A stretch of DNA of 10,687 bases from Kosmotogaceae bacterium. GTDB taxonomy: Bacteria > Thermotogota > Thermotogae > Petrotogales > Kosmotogaceae. The translations under genes were made by a program, and so were the position numbers. Of the stretch, positions 1 to 7,664 are shown one piece after another. The first letter of the stretch is position 1. The number at the start of each line of letters is the position of its first letter. The stretch covers positions 4,230 to 14,916 of the forward strand of contig DLVL01000044.1 in the NCBI GenBank assembly GCA_003444085.1, given 5' to 3'. Under the pieces are notes generated by a model. That model worked only from the letters and a program-made list of their open reading frames with translations, had not been told where the DNA came from and did no database searches.

Positions 1-1058
1 AGAAAGCAACTCCAACACCAGCATTGATAAGGAGTACATCAAGACCAGGTATGGGATCGTCTTTCCAAAGCCACCCACCATCAACAAAGAAAATGGAGCA
101 AACATATCACCCAATGAGAGATGATATTCAACGGTTCCAATCGCATACGCTTTTGTCAGGTGCCAGGGATTCTCTCCTCTCAAAGGCAGCATACTGAAAC
201 CAGCAGTTATGAAGCGATGATTCGCTGGTGTGAAATCAGAGGTGTACCCTGCATGGGCCAGCCCAATTACAGGGCCGTGCTGCCCGGAAAGCACTCCCTG
301 CATCTGCCAGAAGAACGGTCCATCCTGCAACGAGAGTCCCGCTGTCGCTGAAAGAGATCCGCTGAATATGTCATTAAAATTGATCCCCAGACTCGGGATG
401 ATGTAGTTGCTCTTTTCGCCATCGAGCTCATATGAGTGATACTGGACTCGTGCTGTCTGTCTCAGCAACTTGCTGCACCAGTATTTGTAACTACCTTAAA
501 TGGACCAGCCACTACTCTCGTAATCGGTGTTTGAAAAGACGCGGTCGCTCCGATAGTATCAGCCGCCAAGCGCAATTATTCCAGGTCCCAGTCCCAGCGG
601 AGAAGTCACCGAACCTCCATAGGAGTAGTTATGACCCCAGACGATGTTCAGGTTCAGATTCTGACCGGTACCGATCGGATTGAATATGGTGGAAGTGAAT
701 TGCCTGTAGATCAAACCTACCCCGGTCGTGAAGGCAAATTCTACGGCGTCCTTGTAGAGAATACCGGAATCACCGATGCGAACCATTACTCTACACTCAC
801 TTTCTGAGACAACTTTAGCAGTTACGCGCATGGGTTCATAAGAGAAGATGTTGAGTGTCGTAAATCGCCTGATAGTCCATTCTTGAAAACCATCATGCCT
901 TCCTTGAAAGGAAGCTGGCCCCTGATAACTTGTTCAGACGTTCGGGTGTTACCAACAACAACGATCTCACGGATTATGAGACCTTCCTGGGCAAACAGTG
1001 TCACTGAACTCGCGAAGACCACCAGGAGCAGGATCAGCGCAAGCATGGGTTTCCTCAT
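1..1058 (-). pseudogene. Omp85/BamA-like outer membrane beta-barrel with one POTRA domain, broken and cut by the window edge
   Basis: An intact member would insert in the outer membrane (the toga in Thermotogota) and assemble or export proteins. It starts at ATG 1058 after a good ribosome binding site (AGGAGGT, 1074-1068). Residues 1-24 form a signal peptide (MRKPMLALILLLVVF then SVTLFA). One POTRA-like domain follows: IREIVVVGNTRT, then IRRFTTLNIFSYEPMRV. The rest is beta-barrel-like, with alternating aromatic and glycine-rich strands and an ALGG motif like the conserved LGG of Omp85 barrels. Lesions: a one-base loss in the A-run 886-889, in-frame TGA at 559-561, in-frame TAA at 496-498 and a one-base loss within 59-63. 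After correction the reading continues off the left edge. The Omp85 family is recognised from motif style only; the exact subfamily is uncertain. It lies 73 bases downstream of the C45 pseudogene on the same strand, so they were probably co-transcribed. Confidence 0.72.
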
Positions 1059-1067
1059 GATAAGACC

Positions 1068-1074
1068 ACCTCCT
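1068..1074 (-). promoter_or_regulatory. Ribosome binding site of the Omp85-like gene
   Basis: AGGAGGT read on the minus strand, 9 bases before ATG 1058-1056. It supports this start and shows that the 5' end of the broken gene is still well preserved. Confidence 0.7.
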
Positions 1075-1131
1075 GGTCATGGGTTATGGTTACGAAGCGA
1101 ACTGGTTTTCTGTAGAGGACATCTCTCATAT

Positions 1132-2799
1132 TCATTGCCTCCCTATTTCACCAGCAGAATCGATGTAGAGAGGAAACTGAAGTCCTTGGTTAGCAGTCTG
1201 CCTGAAACCAGTCAGTTCTCCGGGCATGTCCTCCACTTCAACCTCCAGAGCTGCAGTATAGAATTCTACTGCTTGCTCACGCCCCCCATGTATCCAGAAT
1301 AATGGCAAACCACGCCTTAGCCAGGAAGAGATAGAATGGTTCATTGTGTGCCTCAAGTCTCAGGCGCTTCTCAAGGTATTCAAAAGCCGCGTTGAGGTTA
1401 CCCAGATGAATGTTGAGTCGCCCGGCCCAGTAAAGGCGGCATTTCTGCTTCAGGATGACGAGTGAGAACATCTTCAAGCATCTCAAGGGCTTCTTCGAAT
1501 TCTCCCAAATACCTGAGATATACAGCATCAAACACAGAGAACCAGTCCGCAAAGAAACCTTCTTGAGAAGTTGGAGGAATAATCCCGATAGCTGTTTGAG
1601 GTAGCCCTGTTTGCCATATTGCATGGGCATCGAAGCCAATGAACGCCCCATCTGCAGCATATGGCGCGCGAGCTTCGATGTCACCCAGCCGCCCCAGCCA
1701 GACCTGACCTTTCCCAGGGACAAATATCATGCTTGCCAGATTGATATCAGTGTGAATTCCACTAATGAAACCAAGGTTGGCACTGCTTCCCCGGTCGAAC
1801 CTGTCTCTCATGAAGTCACAAGCGACGCTGACATCAATCTTTCACCAGTTCTCATTAATTAGCTCTTCAAAGCGCTGATCACGCAGTGCTGACGCCATCC
1901 AGCCAGCTGCCTGAAACTGCTTCATTTAGGGATCCTGAAACTGATTCGTTGAGTAGATTGCATTTTCTGCTTTTCTGACTAACATTCGATATGCCGTTAG
2001 CTCAACAACCACTGTCCTCTCTTTGTCGGCAACCATGAGGTTGAGTCCAACTGTCCGAGGTGAGTTCAAGATAATGTCGAGGACTTCTTCAACAGTGCTG
2101 CCATACTTAAGGGCTTTTCGTATTACCAGCATTTACGGGAGACCAAATATGGTTGTTTCGTGAGAAACAGCGATCGAGTAGTTGGAGGTTATTACGATTC
2201 CTTCCGAGTTCATGCCACTCATTGTCCCCAGGTGAGATGGGTAATTATGCACCGCAAATGGATAACCCTGATCAGGGTTGTAGAAGGCAAGGTACTGGAA
2301 CTCTGCCATCGGAATCATTCCAGAATGATCAAGGTTGCGGCCAAGATAGAGATGACCGTCTACAGTTGCCTCCCCCCACGCAGCAAAAGCAGAACAGGCC
2401 TGGCCAGTAAGCGCAAGATCCTGTGATGCATTACTCATCATAATGTCGTAAGTGCCAAAGTCTTCGCCTCGAGAGGCACCGATTATGAATCCTTTCATTT
2501 CCTGCAAGTACTCATCCGGAGTATGCCACTTGAAGACAGGGTAGAACTGAAAGCGAGCATACAGATTCCTGAAAAACCAAACAACTCGTTCAAATCCTTG
2601 CGCATGATGAGCAGGATCCAGGGACTGCCATACTTCAAGCATCTCTTCCGGATCCTCAAGTGAAAACAGCCCATCCCTTTCTTACCCACAGGACACCGTC
2701 CTTCTCCACGATTTCGGGTATAGAATATGCGCTGATGCTAACAGACGTGCACAGCATCAGGAGAATCAGCAAGCCATATACATAGAGCTTCCTCCTCAA
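1132..2799 (-). pseudogene. C45-family autoproteolytic acyltransferase/hydrolase with helical-repeat C-terminus, broken
   Basis: Members of this family (AAT, acyl-CoA:6-aminopenicillanate acyltransferase-like, peptidase family C45) are Ntn hydrolases that self-cleave before a cysteine and then hydrolyse or transfer amide bonds. The reading starts at TTG 2799 after AAGGAGGG (2813-2806) and opens with a signal peptide (RRKLYVYGLLILLMLCTSVS). The probable nucleophile is Cys at 2396-2394, about residue 135, in ACSAFAAWG, followed by ATVDGHLYLGRNLDHSG, the usual C45 signature. The C-terminal 150 or so residues look like TPR-type helices (YLGEFEEALEMLEDVL; NLNAAFEYLEKRL; REQAVEFYTAAL). Lesions: a one-base loss in A-run 2663-2666; in-frame TAA 2133-2135, TAA 1926-1928 and TGA 1842-1844; an extra base at 1442-1444; an extra base in C-run 1282-1287. 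Restored length would be about 555 residues, longer than a bare C45 domain because of the tail. The substrate is unknown. Confidence 0.8.
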
Positions 2800-2805
2800 G
2801 TGGAT

Positions 2806-2813
2806 CCCTCCTT
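2806..2813 (-). promoter_or_regulatory. Ribosome binding site fixing the TTG start of the C45 gene
   Basis: AAGGAGGG, 6 bases before TTG 2799-2797. No ATG in frame lies nearby, and the residues that follow form a clean signal peptide, so TTG is the start. Confidence 0.7.
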
Positions 2814-2868
2814 AAATTCACCAACAGCAAATCGCAAAACTCAGAAAAAATTCACTCAGTTTAAACTT

Positions 2869-2897
2869 AGAATATCTTTCTTTGTCAGTAAGCTCAA
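2869..2897 (-). promoter_or_regulatory. Candidate sigma-70-type promoter of the C45/Omp85 transcription unit
   Basis: On the minus strand TTGAGC (2897-2892) and TATTCT (2874-2869) are separated by 17 bases, each close to the TTGACA/TATAAT consensus. The -10 box lies about 70 bases before the TTG start at 2799. The whole gap 2800-3083 holds this promoter and the ribosome binding site, and no coding sequence that I can recognise. Confidence 0.45.
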
Positions 2898-3083
2898 AGT
2901 GCAGAAAAAAGGAAGGGTAATTCCGTTCTATTGATGGTATGTAGCAAGAATCCCTCGAAAACTGACTTTACGGTTCCCTGGAAACTGCCAGCTTTTCTTC
3001 ATCTATGCTGGAAGCTCTTCAGTGATGATTAGACAGAATCATTAGATCGCGCAGGTTATCTAGGAACTGAGCGGTTATTCTGA

Positions 3084-3960
3084 CTATTCATCATCATTCA
3101 ACACAGACGCTGTTCTTGCAATCCTGAAACCGATCACCATATCGCCGTACCAGGCCATGTAGCGATGGCGGTAAGCAATACGAACACCCTCTGCATTCTC
3201 CAACCAGCTGCCACCGCGGAAAGCACGCCTGAATCCTCCGGAAGAGAAGAGATTCATATATGGATCTGTTTTGGCTTCTGATGTATACGCTCCAAATAGA
3301 TCGCTGCACCACTCCCAAACGTTCCCACTCATATCATATATTCCAAGAGCATTTGGAAGCTTCTGCCCGACTTCATGAGTCTTCGCAGAAGAGTTCCCAC
3401 CATACCATGCCACTTCCTCCACAAAATCGCTTCCGGAATACCTGAATGGTGAACTGTAAGCTCCTCCTCTGGCGGCATATTCCCATTCTGCTTCTGTTGG
3501 CAGGCGATAACCCAAACCTCCGAAGGTGCCATGGTAATCGCTCCGTTTCTGTCAATGAAGTTACCGGCATCATCATAAGCCCTGGGTAATCCTTCCTCAT
3601 CGCTCACCCAGTTGCAGAAAGCAATTGCGTCCCACCAACTAACGTTAATTGCAGGTCTTCGTCCCCTTCCCCAACCTGCATCATCTGGCTTACTCGTGCC
3701 AGTTTCTTCACAGAATCTATCGTATTCATCGAATGTCACCTTATGCTTTCCGATGTAAAAGCCCTATGTAAGAGTCACCTGATGAACTGGTCGAAACCAT
3801 TCTCTCAAATCACCGAACTCATCATCAATCTGAAACGTTCCCCGCTCTACAAAGACCAGCTCTCAAAGGGCTTCTGAACTGATAGCTTGAGATTCTACTG
3901 ACCCAATTAACAAGACTCCCGAGATAAGCATCAAAACAAGCACAAAAACAGCTTTCTCAA
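3084..3960 (-). pseudogene. Exported formylglycine-generating-enzyme-like (SUMF1/EgtB-fold) protein, broken
   Basis: The fold is shared by sulfatase-modifying factor, EgtB and PvdO. Hallmarks in order: VFVERGTFQ; GFYIGKHKVTFDEYDRF; INVSWWDAIAFCNW; GYRLPTEAEWEYAARGG; NALGIYDMSGNVWEWCSD; RGGSWLENAEGVRIAYRHRY; IGFRIART. The last blocks lack the two cysteines of genuine FGly-generating enzymes (the family's SFLC and C-N-R-Y-R positions read SWLE and V-R-I-A-Y-R), so it is probably not a sulfatase activator; its role is unknown. The reading starts at TTG 3960 behind a G-rich run (3974-3969), with a hydrophobic export segment (AVFVLVLMLISGVLLIG). Lesions: a one-base loss in A-run 3953-3955, in-frame TGA 3863-3865, in-frame TAG 3764-3766 and a one-base loss in T-run 3514-3516. 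Restored length is about 290 residues, normal for the family. It looks complete apart from these changes. Confidence 0.85.
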
Positions 3961-4235
3961 CTTATTTACCCCCCTGCGTAGAGATCATGATCGTTTGTTC
4001 ACCGAAAGAGATCCCCTATTCATAAGAATCACAAAACGCCAGGACTAGGTATCGCTTGTATGAGCCCGGTTGTCGCATGAACAATATATTCTAACCCATA
4101 GAGGGCTGTTCGCTACTAAAGTCGAACGCGCCATTGAAGGCTCATGATCAGCAGATCCGGCGAGAGTTAGTGAAAAGGATGAGTGTGGAAGGTGATCACA
4201 GGGGTTTTCGAAGCAGGTTGAGGTATGCGCTGTAT
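3961..4235. other. 275-base gap between the NlpC-like gene and the SUMF-like pseudogene
   Basis: No gene is recognised here. It holds the G-rich ribosome binding site of the SUMF-like gene (3974-3969) and a perfect 10-base palindrome GATCATGATC at 3983-3992. A clear promoter or terminator is not visible: no strong hairpin followed by a T-run lies after the stop at 4236. A plus-strand open frame begins at 4134, but most of it is antisense to the NlpC-like gene. Confidence 0.5.
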
Positions 4236-5309
4236 TCAGAAATCTGGTTCTGCTTGAAGAATGAGGTTGGCCAAGACGTTAAGCCTTACGACACGGCCCC
4301 CGCCACGGATTACTGTATAACGATACCAGTCACCGCTTTCTGCATAAATGTAAGGTTCACCTACAAAAGCTTCGCCAAAACGCTTGTCCCAAATCACTCT
4401 CAGGTCTGTTATTCTCCTTTCAGGGTACAACGGGTCGAAGAGTATTCTCGAAGCATGGGGTCCTCTCTCTCTGGGGTCTGCTATCCAGTCCGAAGTCTGG
4501 TAGTAGACTATTTCTCCTTTTTCAAGATCAATGCTTCTTATTACAGCAGAGTGATTATACGGCTGGGTCCAGCTATGAAACTGTATTACATCTCCAGGTC
4601 TGAGGTTAATTATCTTGTCTTCAATAACCTGCACATTCCAGTCGTTGAAGATCCAACTACCAATGTTAATAGGATCAGTACTGAAACTGTCTACCAGGTC
4701 TATCCCGTATGAGAAACCAATACTCCTGAGGATATTGAAGACAAATCCTGAACAATCCACCCCAATCCCTTTTGTGTAAAGGTAGTTATACACATCTATC
4801 TCATTGAATCCGGGTGTCCTCTTTATCTCTACCGGATACATACGATCACCCAGCTCGACTTTACCCATTTCAACTGAATCTGTGATGAAGCGAATCGACC
4901 GGGTGGGCAAGTCAAAGAACACCAGTTTCTCTCCGGGCGATAAAAGCATTTCAATGTACTCTGCAAACTCGTCGGAATTCAATTCTTGCATTATGATTGG
5001 CCAAAGCTCTTTCGGTGTCCCTTTACCTCCCAGTATGAATCGCTGTTCAGGAAATCTCTCACCCTGCATTCCAAAAGGAATCCGCACCAGTAGTTCCTGG
5101 CCATTGATGATGACTTCAAGCATATATAGCTCGTAGGTCTGCTCGATAATCCTCTCCAGTTTGAGCTCTTCAGCTGTTTTCGCCCTTTGAGCAGTAGCCC
5201 CGTTGTTCTCGTCAAATGGCATGTCTTCAACGAAATCGGTGCAGAAGACTGACAAATGTGAGGACAATATCGTGATCACCACAAAACCGAGAACAAGCGG
5301 TTTTTTCAT
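4236..5309 (-). CDS. Secreted NlpC/P60-like cysteine hydrolase, 357 aa
   Basis: NlpC/P60 enzymes cleave peptidoglycan stem peptides or related amides outside the cytoplasm. The start is ATG 5309, chosen over GTG 5360 because GAGGGAG (5319-5313) precedes it and the product then begins with a signal peptide (MKKPLVLGFVVITILSSHLS, residues 1-20). The catalytic core is C-terminal: GVDCSGFVFNIL gives the probable nucleophile Cys186; LRPGDVIQF (236-244) is the usual RPGDV strand; YNHSAVI gives the probable His253; a polar third residue may be Gln271 (VYYQTSD). Residues about 25-175 form an N-terminal region I do not recognise, with a charged helix (AEELKLERIIEQ) and a strand-rich part. Residues 290-357 follow the core. 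The frame is intact, unlike both downstream neighbours. The substrate is unknown; it could also act on other amides. Confidence 0.75.
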   Translation of the reverse strand: MKKPLVLGFVVITILSSHLSVFCTDFVEDMPFDENNGATAQRAKTAEELKLERIIEQTYELYMLEVIINGQELLVRIPFGMQGERFPEQRFILGGKGTPKELWPIIMQELNSDEFAEYIEMLLSPGEKLVFFDLPTRSIRFITDSVEMGKVELGDRMYPVEIKRTPGFNEIDVYNYLYTKGIGVDCSGFVFNILRSIGFSYGIDLVDSFSTDPINIGSWIFNDWNVQVIEDKIINLRPGDVIQFHSWTQPYNHSAVIRSIDLEKGEIVYYQTSDWIADPRERGPHASRILFDPLYPERRITDLRVIWDKRFGEAFVGEPYIYAESGDWYRYTVIRGGGRVVRLNVLANLILQAEPDF

Positions 5310-5397
5310 ATGCTCCCTCTTTCGAATCACATTGGCTTTTGCTCGCGAAGGATCTTTCACAGCAAACCGGTCTACTAGAGTTTCTTAGATGCTTCTA

Positions 5398-5419
5398 GTG
5401 CTCAACTCTTTCTGAGCAC
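5398..5419. repeat. Small inverted repeat in the 5' region of the NlpC-like gene
   Basis: GTGCTCA (5398-5404) and TGAGCAC (5413-5419) are perfect arms of 7 bases around an 8-base spacer. No T-run follows on either strand, so it is not a good intrinsic terminator; a protein binding site upstream of the NlpC-like gene is possible. The rest of the gap 5310-5557 shows no recognisable gene, and no promoter that I trust. Confidence 0.3.
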
Positions 5420-5557
5420 CTCAAAGACACGCAATCGGGTCCTGTAAATCGCAGTTTCTGTATTCGGACCACGAGCGCACTGTGCAATTCTTCCGCCAGG
5501 TTTTGCTAATCACAGAATCGGAGCTCGATCCACCGACTTGAAACTGCAGCTAGTCTA

Positions 5558-7567
5558 TTACTTTATCATGAAGAATGATACAACTACAGTAGCCACAACT
5601 CCCAATGCTACCAGACCACCTAATGCCAGAAGACCCGCTGCCATATACGATATAGCCTCAATCTCGTTTATTCGCCCAGCCTTCCCTTTGTAATAGTCTG
5701 GCATCTGGGGTATGCCGTTCTCTCCAACCGGCTGAGCTGCTGCGTACTCGACGACCGCGTGCCATACTTTAAGCTCCATTCCGTTGCGTTTCACAGTGTA
5801 TTCATCAGGATTGGTCAGATCGATCGGGGTCCCATCAGCGTGTTTTGGAACAAGATCAAGACTTGGGAGCATTCTACCCACCAGGGGGAGGAAAGCAAGG
5901 TTCATGCTGTCTGTCACGAGATGATAGAGCTGCTGATCTCCCTTCCTGATCGGTACATATTCTTCATTTCCTTCAGCAGGCTGCACTCCCTCTCCAGTAT
6001 AAAGTTCCGCTCGCGTGACTGCCCTGGTGCTGGGCAGTGGCTGGTTCATGATCGGTATGGTGAACAACACCGCGTTCTTTGGGTTATAGTCAAATCTAAG
6101 CCCTGAGAATTGCAGGAAATACGTGTTCCCCATCAGTTCCTTCAGCAGTACGGCCACTTCGAGCAATCGTGCCAGCTCGTCGCCGGTGAGGTAGAGTGAT
6201 ACTATTGGATAACCAGCGAATCCATCCTGCCCATGACCCAGTCCTATAACTTCAACGATTTCGTAGAAAGAGATTATGCCCTCTGAATGAGGCATAGTAC
6301 CTGGATACATCGTCCCGCGGATAATACCGTTGCCCATAATCGCCACATCCACGCGTTCCCCTGTGATTTCTTCGGTTATCAATCGCATTGCATCAGTAAT
6401 GAAGTTCCCTACAGGGGATTCCTGCAGCGAAGGTTGATGTGAAATCGGGAAGTCAGATACTATTACCGGTGCGAGAATATCATCTACAAGTCCATCAGTC
6501 ATCTCTCTCACAAGCTCGTTGAGTATGTCGGTGTACTGCTCAATAAGAACAACCGTCTCGGTATGTGGCTGAATTGTTCCATCGATCGGAATAAGGAATG
6601 GTGTATCGCTATCGTTGCGTATTCTCAGTTCTCCGCTCTTTGTATTGTAGGCCAGTTCAATTCGCCCCAGATACTTAACGAGTGAGCCCGCCTGGACGAT
6701 TATCGTAGTCCCTTCAGTAACGGGTTGGTGCAGTGAACTGTGGCAATGGCCTCCTACAATAATGTCTATACCTTCGACATCTCTTGCAAGGGCTTTGTCC
6801 TCGTCAACGCCCGAGTGCGTCAAAGCGATTATGATGTCCACTTCGTCCTGTCTTAGCCTCTCAACCATTCTCCGGGCCGTGTCGTGTCGGTCAAGGAAAA
6901 CAAGGTCTCCTGTATCCGAAGAGACGGATTCGGCGTCCTCACCAATCATCCCGAAAAGCCCCACCTTTAACCCATTCTCGAGTTCGATCACCGCTGTTTC
7001 GCGAAAGAGCCCTTCCGTTGCCAGCGGGTGGTCTTCAGGGGGTATGGTGTTGGAAGCAAGTACCACCATGGTTTCATGCGCCTGAGGGTATCCAGCGGCA
7101 AGAAGATACTCCGCAAGTACGTCTGGAGTATAATCATACTCATGGTTACCGATAGTAACAGCATTGTACCCAAGCGATTGCATTACAGCCAGTTCAACAG
7201 CGTGTCCCGCAGGAGCTAGCCACCCAAAAGCACTTCCACCCAAGAAGTCTCCTCCACTGAACAAGAGCACAGGTTCACCAGTCTGTGCCTTCTCTGTGCG
7301 GATCTGCTCAATTACTGTTGCGAGGCGGGCAAATCCTCCTATTGTTGGATCATCAGGATTTGAAGGATCGTGATCTATCGCTGGAGAATGAGGAATCAGC
7401 GCAGAGTGCTCGTCGTTTGTGTGGAGAATTGTGAAATCAATCCAGTCGGATGAAGCCTCTGATCCGATGAGAGCACTGCCCACTACGAACACAACCAGCA
7501 CTGTAAAGAACACATACAGCAGGGTCCTGCAGAATCTATTTTGCAAGAAGCGTTTACCAGAATGCAT
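5558..7567 (-). CDS. Membrane-anchored 5'-nucleotidase / 2',3'-cyclic phosphodiesterase (UshA/CD73-like), 669 aa
   Basis: This family removes phosphate from extracytoplasmic nucleotides so that nucleoside and phosphate can be taken up. The N-terminal metallophosphatase domain shows all the metal and catalytic motifs: LHTNDEH (Asp52, His54), FSGGDF (Asp107), IGNHEYDY (Asn141, His142), ALTHSG (His251) and GGHCH (His274, His276). The C-terminal nucleotide-binding domain begins near residue 390 and contains SPVGNFITDAM and the MGNGIIRG motif. There is a signal peptide or anchor at residues 15-35 and a second hydrophobic stretch at about 645-668, near the very end. This suggests a protein held at the membrane with its enzyme outside. 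Start ATG 7567 is preferred over the in-frame ATG at 7615, because AGGGAGG lies just before it and the upstream ATG overlaps the promoter. Length is somewhat above the usual 500-600. The frame is intact. Exact substrate preference cannot be told. Confidence 0.9.
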   Translation of the reverse strand: MHSGKRFLQNRFCRTLLYVFFTVLVVFVVGSALIGSEASSDWIDFTILHTNDEHSALIPHSPAIDHDPSNPDDPTIGGFARLATVIEQIRTEKAQTGEPVLLFSGGDFLGGSAFGWLAPAGHAVELAVMQSLGYNAVTIGNHEYDYTPDVLAEYLLAAGYPQAHETMVVLASNTIPPEDHPLATEGLFRETAVIELENGLKVGLFGMIGEDAESVSSDTGDLVFLDRHDTARRMVERLRQDEVDIIIALTHSGVDEDKALARDVEGIDIIVGGHCHSSLHQPVTEGTTIIVQAGSLVKYLGRIELAYNTKSGELRIRNDSDTPFLIPIDGTIQPHTETVVLIEQYTDILNELVREMTDGLVDDILAPVIVSDFPISHQPSLQESPVGNFITDAMRLITEEITGERVDVAIMGNGIIRGTMYPGTMPHSEGIISFYEIVEVIGLGHGQDGFAGYPIVSLYLTGDELARLLEVAVLLKELMGNTYFLQFSGLRFDYNPKNAVLFTIPIMNQPLPSTRAVTRAELYTGEGVQPAEGNEEYVPIRKGDQQLYHLVTDSMNLAFLPLVGRMLPSLDLVPKHADGTPIDLTNPDEYTVKRNGMELKVWHAVVEYAAAQPVGENGIPQMPDYYKGKAGRINEIEAISYMAAGLLALGGLVALGVVATVVVSFFMIK

Positions 7568-7576
7568 AACATGATA

Positions 7577-7582
7577 CCTCCC
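7577..7582 (-). promoter_or_regulatory. Ribosome binding site fixing the start of the 5'-nucleotidase
   Basis: GGGAGG on the minus strand, 9 bases before ATG 7567-7565. An ATG at 7572-7570 is out of frame. The longer in-frame reading from 7615 has no such site and would put its start codon at the promoter's -10 box. Confidence 0.65.
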
Positions 7583-7613
7583 TTTGAGTATTAGGATTAT
7601 CGTCTTTAGAAAC

Positions 7614-7643
7614 ATTATAGAGGTTGTTTAAAGCTTAAATCAA
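7614..7643 (-). promoter_or_regulatory. Promoter of the 5'-nucleotidase gene
   Basis: TTGATT (7643-7638) and a perfect TATAAT (7619-7614) are 18 bases apart on the minus strand. They sit in the 97-base gap after the FGGY kinase stop at 7665. Transcription would begin near 7607, leaving a leader of about 40 bases. This is the best promoter match in the window, so the nucleotidase probably does not depend on the kinase operon. Confidence 0.65.
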
Positions 7644-7664
7644 GGGCATTCTTGTATTTGCTGT

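Noticed and set aside
883..1302. Plus-strand open frame of 139 codons
   Set aside because: It lies antisense to the Omp85-like start and the C45 tail, both of which show protein motifs on the minus strand.
3025..3042. Inverted repeat ATGATT/AATCAT downstream of the SUMF-like gene as a terminator
   Set aside because: The stem is AT-rich and short and no T-run follows on the minus strand.
3983..3992. Palindrome GATCATGATC ahead of the SUMF-like gene as an operator
   Set aside because: A 10-base palindrome made of two GATC units can arise by chance; no second matching site or promoter context supports it.
4134..4712. Plus-strand open frame of 192 codons
   Set aside because: Most of it is antisense to the well-supported NlpC-like gene and has the composition of a shadow frame; the first 34 codons in the gap match no family I know and no ribosome binding site precedes it.
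5310..5360. Upstream GTG start for the NlpC-like gene at 5360
   Set aside because: No ribosome binding site before it, and it would place a charged segment ahead of the clear signal peptide that begins at ATG 5309.
5420..5557. Short minus-strand reading of about 34 codons between the nucleotidase and the NlpC-like gene
   Set aside because: No start codon with a ribosome binding site and no recognisable motif; too short to support.
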